A stretch of 33,530 nt of DNA from Microbacteriaceae bacterium PS02333 (GCA_029959665.1 JASCOI010000026.1:1-33530); one strand, 5' to 3'; counted from the first letter of the stretch, positions 14,871 to 22,777 are shown. Numbers and translations are program-made. The notes: generated by a model from the letters alone, not told the origin.

Positions 14871-16156
14871 GATGTGCCTCCTGACTGCTCCGGGCCGGGC
14901 GGCCGATCGCCGACCGGCAACCGCGCGAGCACCGTCCACCCGCCGTCGGGGGTCGGCCCGGCACGCAGGGTGCCCCCGACGGCGGTCGCTCGTTCCCGCA
15001 TGCCGATGATGCCGTTGCCGGAGTCACCGATGCCGCCACTCGTCGCCCGCGCGCCGAGGTGGGGTTCGGACGTCGCGGGGACGTCGGACACGGAGACCTC
15101 CACGACCTCGGCGCCGACGTCGACGAGCACGCGCGCGGTGTGCTCCGGGACGTGCTTCATGACGTTGGTCACCGACTCCTGCACGATCCGGAACGCGTTG
15201 CGGTCGACGATCCCACCGACGCTGCCGAGGTCACCGCGGACGTCGAGGCCGATGTCGATCCCGGCCGCACGAGCGCGCTCGACGAGGTCGGGGACGCGAT
15301 CGAGCCCAGGAGTCGGGTTCCGTTCGGAGCTCCCGGGCTCTCCGTCGACCGAGCGCAGTAGGCCGAGGATCGTCCGGAGCTCGACGAGGGCCTGCCTGCT
15401 GGAGTCGCGGATGTTCGTCAGCGAGTCCCTGGTCTGTTCCGGGAGCTCGTTCCCGAGGTGCAGCGCCACACCGGCCTGGAGGTTGATGAGCGACATGCTG
15501 TGCGCCACGGAGTCGTGGAGCTCGCGGGCGATCCGCACGCGTTCGTCGTCCGCCCGGGCCCGGTCCGCGGCGGCTCGGGCACGGCGGGCCTCTGCCACGC
15601 GGGCGACACGGACGCGCACGAGTTCGGTGATCGCGATCGTCGCGGTGAGCCACGCGAGGCACAGCGACATCGTCGTCACGGTCGAGAACGATGCACGACC
15701 GGCGAGCGTGTCGGCCGTGGGCAGCACGACCTGCGAGATGCCGGCCGCGACGTAGACCGGGATCCGGTTGCCGCGGAACCACGCGTTCGCGATCGCCATC
15801 GTCAGCGCCGCGACGAACGGGCCCCTCGGACTCACGACGAGGGCGTACCCGATCGTGGTGGCGAGGGTGACCGCCAGGACCGCCAGCGGCCAGCGGTACC
15901 GGAACGGCAGCGCCACGACGCCAGCGACGAGCAGCGCCACCGCCAGCGGCCCGACGACGATCGGGTCGAACGCCGCACCCCCTGCGCCGTGCCGAGCCCA
16001 AGGCGGACCGGTCCCGTCCGCGAACCCGCCCGACCACCGGGAGGCCACGAGGGTGCCCACGATCTGCACGACGGCGACCGGGATCACCCGGCCGACCCGC
16101 GCGAAGCGTCGTCGAACCGGCCAGCGGGTGTCGGCGTCGCGGAGATCGGATGTCAC
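14867..16156 (-). CDS. membrane sensor histidine kinase (HisKA_3/NarL-partner type)
   Basis: A 429-residue kinase. The N-terminal half has about five hydrophobic segments (around residues 24-38, 64-83, 90-108, 113-126 and 160-178) and no extracytoplasmic sensor domain, so it probably senses from within the membrane. A basic Arg/Ala helix leads into the DHp motif with phospho-acceptor H214 (ARELHDSVAHS). The ATPase domain has the N-box (QESVTNVMKH, Asn 331) and the G-box (GNGIIGMRERA). The start is set at GTG 16156 because a TAGGCT -10 box ends seven bases before it, a leaderless arrangement; an ATG at 16192 would add 12 residues. It phosphorylates the adjacent response regulator. The signal is unknown; envelope stress is the usual role of such kinases. 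Confidence 0.92.
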   Translation of the reverse strand: MTSDLRDADTRWPVRRRFARVGRVIPVAVVQIVGTLVASRWSGGFADGTGPPWARHGAGGAAFDPIVVGPLAVALLVAGVVALPFRYRWPLAVLAVTLATTIGYALVVSPRGPFVAALTMAIANAWFRGNRIPVYVAAGISQVVLPTADTLAGRASFSTVTTMSLCLAWLTATIAITELVRVRVARVAEARRARAAADRARADDERVRIARELHDSVAHSMSLINLQAGVALHLGNELPEQTRDSLTNIRDSSRQALVELRTILGLLRSVDGEPGSSERNPTPGLDRVPDLVERARAAGIDIGLDVRGDLGSVGGIVDRNAFRIVQESVTNVMKHVPEHTARVLVDVGAEVVEVSVSDVPATSEPHLGARATSGGIGDSGNGIIGMRERATAVGGTLRAGPTPDGGWTVLARLPVGDRPPGPEQSGGTS

Positions 16157-16163
16157 GTTGTCG

Positions 16164-16169
16164 AGCCTA
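16164..16169 (-). promoter_or_regulatory. -10 box of a leaderless kinase-regulator promoter
   Basis: Minus-strand TAGGCT fits TANNNT and is separated from the kinase GTG by seven bases. It supports the GTG start over the upstream ATG. Confidence 0.45.
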
Positions 16170-16216
16170 TGGTCGGTCGCCGGGCCGGGCATCCCGCGGG
16201 AGCGGGACCTGTGGAC

Positions 16217-16232
16217 TACTCCCCCGGGAGTA
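16217..16232. promoter_or_regulatory. inverted repeat TACTCCC-N2-GGGAGTA between the kinase and SHOCT genes
   Basis: Perfect 7-bp arms around CC lie in the divergent intergenic region, 140 bases before the SHOCT start and 61 before the kinase start. The symmetry and position fit a dimeric regulator site, most simply for the adjacent NarL-type regulator. Confidence 0.5.
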
Positions 16233-16371
16233 TTCGGCTGGTGAGGAGGGCGTGCACTACGACTGCGGGAGCAGACGGAAGTGGGGCTGCGGGACGGACG
16301 CGTGGCGAGCCTCCCGACCGGAGCCTTGGAGGGTCGCAACTGCGGCACCGCAACCGACCCAGGAGGTCCCC

Positions 16372-16611
16372 ATGCTCACCACCCTCGCGACGGCCGCACC
16401 GTACTGGCACGGCGGCGGATTCCCGTTCTTCGTCTTCCCCGCGTTCTTCTTCTTCGCGTTCCTCGTCGTCTTCCTGGTGTTCGGGGTGCTCCGACGCGGG
16501 AGCTGGCGAGCACTCACGGACGCCCGGTCGGTGCTCGCCGACCGGTTCGCCCGCGGGGAGATCGGTGCCGAGGAGTACCGCGCTCGCCTCTCCGAGCTGA
16601 GCCGGAAGTAG
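16372..16611 (+). CDS. small single-span SHOCT-domain membrane protein
   Basis: A 79-residue protein: short Gly/His N-terminus, one very Phe-rich membrane segment (residues 18-40, with FFVFPAFFFFAFLVVF), then a basic stop-transfer and a C-terminal SHOCT motif (VLADRFARGEIGAEEYRARL, 54-73). SHOCT domains are short oligomerisation modules found at the ends of membrane proteins; no enzymatic role is known. AGGAGG lies five bases before the ATG. It is divergent from the two-component system and is its most obvious regulatory target, but this is inferred from position only. Confidence 0.85.
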   Translation: MLTTLATAAPYWHGGGFPFFVFPAFFFFAFLVVFLVFGVLRRGSWRALTDARSVLADRFARGEIGAEEYRARLSELSRK

Positions 16612-16622
16612 CGAGCTCCTCC

Positions 16623-16676
16623 ACCGCACGGGTGCCGGTGAACACTGTCCACAGGTTGCCGTAACACCCGTGCGGT
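16623..16676. repeat. 12-bp perfect inverted repeat with a 30-base loop upstream of gnd
   Basis: ACCGCACGGGTG (16623-16634) is the exact reverse complement of CACCCGTGCGGT (16665-16676). It begins 12 bases after the SHOCT stop and ends 16 bases before the putative gnd -10 box. It could be a long-loop terminator or a paired regulatory site for gnd. There is no T-tract. Confidence 0.65.
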
Positions 16677-16692
16677 CCCAGGTCCCGGTCCG

Positions 16693-16698
16693 TAAGTT
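16693..16698 (+). promoter_or_regulatory. candidate -10 box of gnd
   Basis: TAAGTT fits the TANNNT pattern and would give a leader of about 26 bases containing the AAAGGAG ribosome site. No convincing -35 box is seen. Confidence 0.35.
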
Positions 16699-16730
16699 GG
16701 GGCCGGAACGTCAGGACAAAGGAGACTCAC

Positions 16731-18188
16731 GTGGCAGACAGCAACGCACAGGCCAACATCGGTGTCATCGGCCTCGCGGTCATGGGATCGAACCTCGCAC
16801 GCAACCTCGCTTCGCGCGAGGGGAACACCGTCGCGGTCTACAACCGCACCTACGCCCGCACCGAAGAGCTCCTGAAGGAGCACGGCGACGCCGGCTTCAT
16901 CGCGTCCGAGGACATCGACGGGTTCGTCGCGTCGCTCTCGAAGCCCCGCACCGCGATCATCATGGTGCAGGCCGGCAAGGGCACCGACGCCGTCATCGAA
17001 CAGCTCGCCGAGCGCTTCGAGCCGGGCGACATCATCGTCGACGGCGGCAACGCGAACTTCCACGACACCATCCGCCGCGAGCACGACCTCCGCGAGAAGG
17101 ACCTCAACTTCGTCGGCACGGGCATCTCCGGCGGCGAAGAAGGCGCGCTGAAGGGCCCGTCGATCATGCCCGGCGGTTCGAAGGAGGCCTGGGAGACGCT
17201 CGGCCCGATCCTGAAGTCGATCGCCGCCGTCGCCGAGGGCGAGCCCTGCGTGACGCACATCGGCACGGACGGCGCCGGGCACTTCGTGAAGATGGTGCAC
17301 AACGGCATCGAGTACGCCGACATGCAGCTGATCGCCGAGTCCTACGACCTGCTCCGTCGCGCCGGTGGCCTCAGTGTCGAGGACCTCGTGCAGGTGTTCG
17401 ACGAGTGGAACAAGGGCGACCTCGAGTCGTACCTGATCGAGATCACCGGTGAGATCCTCAAGCAGCGCGACGCCGACACGGGCAAGCCGCTCGTCGACGT
17501 CATCCGAGACGAAGCGGGCTCGAAGGGCACCGGCGTCTGGACCGTGCAGAACGCCGTCGGGCTCGGGATCCCGGTCTCCGGCATCGGCGAGGCGGTGTTC
17601 GCCCGCGCCGTGTCGTCGAAGCCGGCGCAGCGTGCGGCGGTCCAGGCCTCCGTGACGTCCCGGCCGGACATCGCCGAGGTGCCGGACACGTTCGCCGACG
17701 ACGTGCGCGCGGCCTTGTACGCGTCGAAGGTCGTCGCGTACGCGCAGGGCTTCGACCTCATCATCGCCGGGGCGAAGGAGTACGGCTGGGACATCGACCT
17801 CGGCAACGTCGCGAAGATCTGGCGAGGTGGCTGCATCATCCGCGCACAGTTCCTCAACCGCATCGTCGAGGCGTACGACAAGAACCCCTCGCTCGAGTCG
17901 CTGCTGGTCGACCCGTACTTCGCGAACGCGGTGGCCGAGGGCGAAGCAGCCTGGCGCCGCATCGTCGGGATCGCCGCGGCGTCCGGGATCCCGGCGCCGG
18001 GGTTCTCGTCCGCGCTGTCGTACTTCGACTCGCTCGCGTCCGACCGCTTGCCCGCCGCGCTCATCCAGGGGCAGCGCGACTTCTTCGGGGCGCACACCTA
18101 CCAGCGCATCGACAAGGACGGCACGTTCCACACGCTGTGGTCCGACGACGACCGCCGCGAGGTCGAGCAGGAACCCTCCACGCACTGA
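16731..18188 (+). CDS. gnd: 6-phosphogluconate dehydrogenase, decarboxylating (NADP type)
   Basis: Oxidises 6-phosphogluconate to ribulose 5-phosphate and CO2 in the oxidative pentose phosphate pathway. 485 residues, full length. The Rossmann motif is GVIGLAVMGSNLARN (11-25). The substrate motif GTGISGGEEGALKGPSIMPG and catalytic Lys and Asn in HFVKMVHNGIEY are intact, and the C-terminal helical domain ends in FFGAHTYQRIDK. GTG at 16731 is chosen for the AAAGGAG six bases upstream. It is a single-gene transcript, closed by the hairpin at 18201-18234. It is not an obvious part of the uronate regulon, although both routes feed central sugar-acid metabolism. Confidence 0.97.
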   Translation: MADSNAQANIGVIGLAVMGSNLARNLASREGNTVAVYNRTYARTEELLKEHGDAGFIASEDIDGFVASLSKPRTAIIMVQAGKGTDAVIEQLAERFEPGDIIVDGGNANFHDTIRREHDLREKDLNFVGTGISGGEEGALKGPSIMPGGSKEAWETLGPILKSIAAVAEGEPCVTHIGTDGAGHFVKMVHNGIEYADMQLIAESYDLLRRAGGLSVEDLVQVFDEWNKGDLESYLIEITGEILKQRDADTGKPLVDVIRDEAGSKGTGVWTVQNAVGLGIPVSGIGEAVFARAVSSKPAQRAAVQASVTSRPDIAEVPDTFADDVRAALYASKVVAYAQGFDLIIAGAKEYGWDIDLGNVAKIWRGGCIIRAQFLNRIVEAYDKNPSLESLLVDPYFANAVAEGEAAWRRIVGIAAASGIPAPGFSSALSYFDSLASDRLPAALIQGQRDFFGAHTYQRIDKDGTFHTLWSDDDRREVEQEPSTH

Positions 18189-18200
18189 TCGCCGCACCAC

Positions 18201-18234
18201 CGAACGGGCCTCGCCACACGGCGGGGCCCGTTCG
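18201..18234 (+). terminator. hairpin terminator of gnd
   Basis: Two 15-base arms (starting CGAACGGGCC and ending GGCCCGTTCG) pair with a single T-G wobble around the loop ACAC, 12 bases after the gnd stop. No T-run follows, as is common in actinobacterial terminators. Confidence 0.85.
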
Positions 18235-18251
18235 TGCGTGGCGCGTGCCGC

Positions 18252-18287
<36 letters not shown>

Positions 18288-18291
18288 ACAG

Positions 18292-18355
18292 AGTTTCGCG
18301 CTCAGCGACAGTTCTCGCGCCGATCAGCACGAAATGTGTCGCTCAGCGCGAAACT
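18292..18355. repeat. 19-bp inverted repeat, REP-like intergenic element
   Basis: The left arm at 18292-18310 (starting AGTTTCGCGCTCAG) and right arm at 18337-18355 (ending CAGCGCGAAACT) are reverse complements except for one base, with 26 bases between. It starts six bases after the CTG run and ends 35 bases before the stop of the convergent gene. It could act as a bidirectional terminator or be a dispersed palindromic repeat. Confidence 0.75.
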
Positions 18356-18390
18356 TGCCCAGCGGCCGCCGCCGCCCGGCCCGGCCGCAC

Positions 18391-19074
18391 TCAGGCGACG
18401 ATGCGCTCCCGCGCCAGCTCCGCCAGCAGCCGCTCGAGCTTCGGCCCGCGCCCGAGCAACCGCCGGGACCCGGGTGCCGTCCGGACGTGGAACGTCGCGA
18501 CCGCGATCGTGTCGTCCGGTCGGACGTAGTGCATCGCGACGGCGCAGGCACCGCGGTCCCCCGGTGCCGAGACGTCCTCGAGCCCGACGTGCATCACCCG
18601 GCTCCAGCGGATCACGAGCAGCCGGGTCGCACGTCGCTCGTCGAGTTCCCACAGGGACGCCTCGGTCGCACCGAAGGCCCATGTCACGCGTGACCCGAGG
18701 GTGATCTCGGACCGATCGCCCTCGACCATCGCACGGAGTTCGGCGGTGGGCGCCGCCGGCACGAGCCACACGGTGGGGTCGATGCGACGGATCGCGAGTG
18801 CGAGCGACTCGTCCTCGCGCCGACGCCGGAGCCCCTGCATCCGGAGCACCCCCGCCAGGATCACCCCGACCCCGAAGACGATGACGGCGATCTCGGCGAT
18901 GCCGAACGCGGTGAGGTCGGCTTCCGGGCTCCGTGCGACGACGATGATCCGCGCGACGAGCAACGCGGCCCAGACGGCGACGATGACCCAGCGGACGACC
19001 GCGAGGCGACGGTCGGGCGTCATGGGCCGGCGGGCACGTCCGTTCCGCGGGACGCGGTCGGGTCGGCTCAGCAC
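18391..19074 (-). CDS. predicted membrane protein with a C-terminal soluble domain
   Basis: A 227-residue protein not recognised as a named family. A basic N-terminus is followed by two hydrophobic segments (about 27-46, WVIVAVWAALLVARIIVV, and 56-77, FGIAEIAVIVFGVGVILAG). A cytoplasmic region of about 140 residues follows, beginning with Arg-rich sequence. The soluble part has alternating hydrophobic strands (WAFGATEASLWEL, ATRLLVIRWSRVMHV, IAVATFHV), which resembles a PH-like beta domain. GTG at 19074 is chosen because GAGGA lies seven bases upstream; an ATG at 19023 lacks a ribosome site. It stands alone, convergent with gnd and divergent from the molybdoenzyme. Confidence 0.72.
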   Translation of the reverse strand: MLSRPDRVPRNGRARRPMTPDRRLAVVRWVIVAVWAALLVARIIVVARSPEADLTAFGIAEIAVIVFGVGVILAGVLRMQGLRRRREDESLALAIRRIDPTVWLVPAAPTAELRAMVEGDRSEITLGSRVTWAFGATEASLWELDERRATRLLVIRWSRVMHVGLEDVSAPGDRGACAVAMHYVRPDDTIAVATFHVRTAPGSRRLLGRGPKLERLLAELARERIVA

Positions 19075-19170
19075 GTGTCGATCCTCGCACGGCAGCGCGG
19101 GGAACCCCACCGGAGGACGCTGAACGCTCGGCAACCTCGTCGGTCCTGCCCGTTCACAGCCCGGCGGACC

Positions 19171-19176
19171 TAGCAT
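19171..19176 (+). promoter_or_regulatory. -10 box of a leaderless promoter for the molybdoenzyme gene
   Basis: TAGCAT is followed by exactly six bases and the GTG at 19183. There is no ribosome site, so transcription should begin at or near the start codon. Confidence 0.55.
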
Positions 19177-19182
19177 CGGGTC

Positions 19183-20748
19183 GTGCCCACCAGCCGATTC
19201 CCGATGCGGCCGCGACTGCTGGCCGCGGCCGTCGGCGTCGTCGCCGCGCTCGCCTTCCTCGGTGCCGCCGAGCTCGGTGCCCTCGTGCTCGGCGGCGCCG
19301 GCAGCCCACTCGTGGCGGTGGGCTCCGCGGTCATCGACCTGGCGCCGGCCGGTGCGAAGGACTTCATGGTCAGCCTGTTCGGCACCGGCGACAAGGTCGC
19401 ACTCTTTGTGCTGATGGGTGTGCTCATGGTCGCGATCTCGGCTGCGGCGGGCATCCTCGAACGCGCGCGTCCGCCGCTCGGAGCACTCGTGTTCGCGGCC
19501 GGCGGGGCGCTGTCACTGCTGGCGGTGACGACCCGGTCGGGCTCCGGCATGTGGGACGGTGCGCCGACCGTGCTCGGCGTGGCGGCTGCGGTGATCGTCC
19601 TCCGGCTCGTGACGGCCCGGCTGCGGCGGTGGGAGTTCGCCGCAGGGACACCCACGCGCTCCGAGGCTCCTCTTCCGGAACGCCGGGCGTTCATCGTCTG
19701 GTCGGTCACGGCCGGGGCCCTCGCCCTCGTGGTCGGGACCGGTGCGCGGATCGGATCCGGCGCGATGCAGCGCGCCGCGGCGATCCGGCGCGCGGTGCAC
19801 CTGCCCGCTCCGGTCACCACGGCGCCACCCGTGCCGTCCGGTGCATCGCTGGACGTCGCCGGGATCACGCCGTACGTCACGCCGAACGCCGACTTCTACC
19901 GAATCGACACCGCGCTCCGCGTGCCCTCGATCGACCCCGCCGACTGGAGCCTCCGCATCCACGGCGCCGTCGAACACGAGGTGACCCTGACGTGGGACGA
20001 GCTCCTCGCACTGCCGCTCGAGGAGCACATGGCGACGATGAGCTGCGTCTCGAACGAGGTCGGCGGCGACCTCATCGGCAACGCACTGTGGCTCGGGTAC
20101 CCGATCCGCGAGCTGCTCGCCCGTGCGAAGCCGACCGGTGACGCGGACATGGTGCTCTCCCGGAGCATCGACGGGTTCACCGCAGGCACCCCGCTCGACG
20201 TCCTGCAGGACGACGGCACCGACGCGCTGCTCGCGGTCGGGATGAACGGCGAGCCGTTGCCCGCCGAGCACGGCTTTCCGGTGCGGATGGTCGTCCCGGG
20301 GCTCTTCGGGTACGTGTCCGCGACGAAGTGGGTCGTCGAGATGGAGGTCACCCGGTTCGCCGACGCGCAGGGCTACTGGACGCCCCGCGGATGGTCGGAG
20401 CGCGGGCCGGTCAAGCTCGAGTCCCGGATCGACACCCCCGCGAACGGCAGCACCGTGACGGTCGGCGACCGGGTCGCGATCGCCGGAGTCGCATGGCAGC
20501 CGCACACCGGAGTCAAGGCCGTGCAGGTGCAGATCGGCGACGGCGGCTGGCAGGACGCCGAGCTCGCCGACTCGGTGTCCGCCGACACGTGGCGGCAGTG
20601 GGTCTACCGCTGGACCGCGACCGCCGGGGAGCACCGGGTGCAGATCCGCGCCGTCAGCGCGGACGGTGAGGTGCAGACGAGCGTCCAGCGGCCGCCGGCC
20701 CCGAACGGGGCGACCGGCTGGGACTCGATCACGCTGACCGCGCGCTGA
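19183..20748 (+). CDS. membrane-anchored molybdopterin oxidoreductase of the sulfite oxidase fold
   Basis: A 521-residue protein. The N-terminus has about five hydrophobic segments (around 11-37, 72-90, 98-116, 127-143 and 170-188). The rest is a sulfite-oxidase-type molybdenum-cofactor domain with the metal-ligand Cys at 288 (ATMSCVSNEVGGDLIGN), followed by the VPGLFGYVSATKWV segment and a C-terminal Ig-like dimerisation domain (from about 400, with GVAWQPHTGVKAVQVQ). Substrate is unknown; relatives act on sulfite, sulfoxides or are uncharacterised. The heme-binding partner YedZ/MsrQ is not encoded here, and the fused membrane part may supply anchoring or electron transfer. GTG 19183 is preceded by TAGCAT and six bases, a leaderless start. 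The 3' end overlaps the convergent Abi-like gene by 20 bases. Confidence 0.88.
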   Translation: MPTSRFPMRPRLLAAAVGVVAALAFLGAAELGALVLGGAGSPLVAVGSAVIDLAPAGAKDFMVSLFGTGDKVALFVLMGVLMVAISAAAGILERARPPLGALVFAAGGALSLLAVTTRSGSGMWDGAPTVLGVAAAVIVLRLVTARLRRWEFAAGTPTRSEAPLPERRAFIVWSVTAGALALVVGTGARIGSGAMQRAAAIRRAVHLPAPVTTAPPVPSGASLDVAGITPYVTPNADFYRIDTALRVPSIDPADWSLRIHGAVEHEVTLTWDELLALPLEEHMATMSCVSNEVGGDLIGNALWLGYPIRELLARAKPTGDADMVLSRSIDGFTAGTPLDVLQDDGTDALLAVGMNGEPLPAEHGFPVRMVVPGLFGYVSATKWVVEMEVTRFADAQGYWTPRGWSERGPVKLESRIDTPANGSTVTVGDRVAIAGVAWQPHTGVKAVQVQIGDGGWQDAELADSVSADTWRQWVYRWTATAGEHRVQIRAVSADGEVQTSVQRPPAPNGATGWDSITLTAR

Positions 20749-21832
20749 GGTCCTCCGTCGTCGTTGCTACTTCGAGGGAATGCAACGAGACGTACCGCTG
20801 CCGTCGGGTGAAGGCTGTCCTCGAGTGATGGACGAGGGGCGAGGCCAGCTCACGATGACGGGGATCTGAGGAGCTTCGGGAGAGCCAGAACACCTGGTAC
20901 CGGCCGTCGGTCCAGCCGGATGCTCGTGCCTCGCGGATGAGCACGCCCAGCTCCTGGTCGGCGCTGTCGGGAGACGCACTGAGTCGCGCGGCGTTCTCTT
21001 CCGTCCACTCGATGTTGTCCACTCGCTTGGCGATGGCCGGCACGGCCGCCTTGATCTCTCGGTCCGCGTAGAAGGCGAGTCGTTCGATCGGGCGGAAAGT
21101 CCGGCCCGCCTGGCAGATGTACACACCGTGTTGCTCGTAGAACGGATACGCATCGCGGGCTGGCACGACCACCGTGTCGAACCGCCGCACCGGACGGGCC
21201 GCGTACTCCTCGGTGACTCGCTCGACGTCTGACAACCACTGCTCCGCCGCCGGGTCGATCCACCCTGCGAGCAGAAGCGCCTGACGTAGCTGGAACGGCA
21301 CGTCGACGGCGAGGAGCGAATCCGGGTGTGCAAGTCGATTGCGAAACACGCGGAGCCCGTTGGCAGTGCTCGACAGGTCCTTCCGGAGACCCGACGAGTG
21401 CGGAAAGGCGCGATGGAGCGCAGAACGCCAGACGGACTCGAATTCACTTCCGAGGAGATCGGTCCAGAAGCCGAAGTTCATCGCGGCGACGATCTGGTGC
21501 CGCGTGTCGCGGTGTGGTTTCTTCTGACGCAATCTGTCGCGAGCCGCTTCGATCGCAGTGTCCGCAGTCGTCTGGGCCGGGCCCTTCGTCAGCTTCATCA
21601 GGAACCACGGGATGCCACCGTTGTCCTCGTCGACCATCGACGCCAGCTCGCGATCGATCGCGTTTCGGAGCAGGACCTCAAGGTGCCCGAGGACTTCGAT
21701 GCATGCGCCCGCGACCCGTGCGTTCCACTCGTACAACCGTTCGGCCAACGCGGAGTCACCGTCGGCTTCCGCGATGTACGGCGCGAGGCGCGCTTCGGAG
21801 AACCATCGTTCGAAGTCCGACCCGGCTGTCAC
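20729..21832 (-). CDS. Abi-like HEPN-domain protein, probable abortive-infection RNase
   Basis: A 367-residue protein. The N-terminal 180 residues have the helical layout of Abi_2/AbiD/F-like proteins: YEWNARVAGACIEVLGHLEVL, then a HQIVAAMNFGFWTDLL segment, and the HEPN ribonuclease motif R164-N-R-L-A-H169 (R-x4-H). Such proteins act as phage-triggered RNases that arrest the host. The C-terminal half (about 195-367, including GVYICQAGRTFRPIERLAFYAD, cut here to its core YICQAGRTF, and YQVFWLSR) matches nothing I can name. GTG at 21832 is preceded by TAGCAT plus six bases, a leaderless start. Two sampled 60-base lines are about 63-67 percent GC, against about 73 percent in the neighbouring molybdoenzyme, and codon use is looser, which suggests later acquisition. 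It overlaps the molybdoenzyme 3' end by 20 bases. Confidence 0.78.
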   Translation of the reverse strand: MTAGSDFERWFSEARLAPYIAEADGDSALAERLYEWNARVAGACIEVLGHLEVLLRNAIDRELASMVDEDNGGIPWFLMKLTKGPAQTTADTAIEAARDRLRQKKPHRDTRHQIVAAMNFGFWTDLLGSEFESVWRSALHRAFPHSSGLRKDLSSTANGLRVFRNRLAHPDSLLAVDVPFQLRQALLLAGWIDPAAEQWLSDVERVTEEYAARPVRRFDTVVVPARDAYPFYEQHGVYICQAGRTFRPIERLAFYADREIKAAVPAIAKRVDNIEWTEENAARLSASPDSADQELGVLIREARASGWTDGRYQVFWLSRSSSDPRHRELASPLVHHSRTAFTRRQRYVSLHSLEVATTTEDLSARSA

Positions 21833-21838
21833 GGCGTC

Positions 21839-21844
21839 ATGCTA
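21839..21844 (-). promoter_or_regulatory. -10 box of a leaderless promoter for the Abi-like gene
   Basis: Minus-strand TAGCAT, then six bases, then the GTG at 21832: the same hexamer and spacing as at 19171-19176. Confidence 0.5.
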
Positions 21845-21925
21845 TCGTCTGAGCCAGCCCCAGTGGCGCCTCTGTGAATACATGCGGCCTGGGGCACCCT
21901 CTTGGGTTCGAACGGCGCCGGACAT

Positions 21926-22705
21926 TCATTCGTGGGTTGCCACGAGACAGGTGCCGTCGACCTGATCATCGTGCTCGATCCTCGTCGTGAAGCCAGCACC
22001 GGCGAAGGCCACGGCCGATACCTGTGCCTGTGCTTCCGACACCTCGATGACGACGGCGCCGCCCGGACGCAGCCACTCCCCCGCCTCCGCGGCGATCCGG
22101 CGGTGCAGGTCGAGGCCGTCCGAACCGCCGTCGAGCGCCACGCGGTGCTCGTGCTCCCGGGCCTCGGACGGCATGGTCGCGATGGCGTCGGTCGGGACGT
22201 ACGGGGCGTTCACCGCGATGACGTCGACCGCACCGCGGAACCGGCCGGGCAGTGCCGCGAAGAGGTCCCCGGCGACGACGATCCCGCGGTCGCCGATGTT
22301 CTCCGCCGCGACGTCGACCGCGTCCGGGTCGATGTCCGACGCGACGAGGTCGAGCGCGCCGACCCGTTCGAGCAGCGCGACACCGATGGCTCCGGCGCCA
22401 CAGCACAGGTCGACCACGCGGTCGTAGCGGTGCAGCAGCGCCGCGGCCTGTGACACCACGACGGTGGTCCGGGCGCGGGGCACGAACACGCCGGGGGTCA
22501 CCCGGATCCGGTGCCCGTCGAAGGCGGCCCAGCCGAGGACGTACTCGAGCGGCTCTCCGGCGAGCCGACGCTGCACGAGCGTCCGGAGTCGGGCGGCGTC
22601 ACCGTCGCCGGCGTCGAGCAGCAGGTCGGCTTCGTCCTCGGCGAAGACGCTCCCCGCCGCCCGGAGCCGAGCGGCGAGGGCGTCGCGCGCGGGGTTGATC
22701 GTCAC
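21926..22705 (-). CDS. PrmC/HemK-related protein glutamine-N5 methyltransferase, unknown substrate
   Basis: SAM-dependent methyltransferase of 259 residues. A small helical N-terminal domain resembling PrmC (with AGEPLEYVLGWAAFDG, 49-64) precedes the Rossmann domain with motif I DLCCGAGAIG (99-108). The substrate-glutamine motif, NPPY in true PrmC and PrmB, is N166-A-P-Y169 here, as in an actinobacterial subgroup of PrmC relatives whose target is unknown. The gene is therefore not assigned as the release-factor methyltransferase. The start is GTG at 22705 with a poor ribosome site. It lies 72 bases downstream of prs on the same strand. Confidence 0.87.
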   Translation of the reverse strand: MTINPARDALAARLRAAGSVFAEDEADLLLDAGDGDAARLRTLVQRRLAGEPLEYVLGWAAFDGHRIRVTPGVFVPRARTTVVVSQAAALLHRYDRVVDLCCGAGAIGVALLERVGALDLVASDIDPDAVDVAAENIGDRGIVVAGDLFAALPGRFRGAVDVIAVNAPYVPTDAIATMPSEAREHEHRVALDGGSDGLDLHRRIAAEAGEWLRPGGAVVIEVSEAQAQVSAVAFAGAGFTTRIEHDDQVDGTCLVATHE

Positions 22706-22777
22706 CAGCCCGCCACGCTCGTCACGTCCCGGAGATGGTGAGCTCCGTCGGCTGTGCCCATGTGTTCGACGGCTCCG

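Noticed and set aside
19023-19074. Later ATG start at 19023 for the two-span membrane protein
   Set aside because: No ribosome site precedes it, whereas the GTG at 19074 has GAGGA seven bases upstream.
21895-21925. GGGTTCGAAC, resembling a tRNA T-loop, between the methyltransferase and Abi-like genes
   Set aside because: The flanking bases do not form a T-stem and no acceptor or anticodon arm is present, so neither a tRNA nor a tRNA-derived attachment site can be supported.
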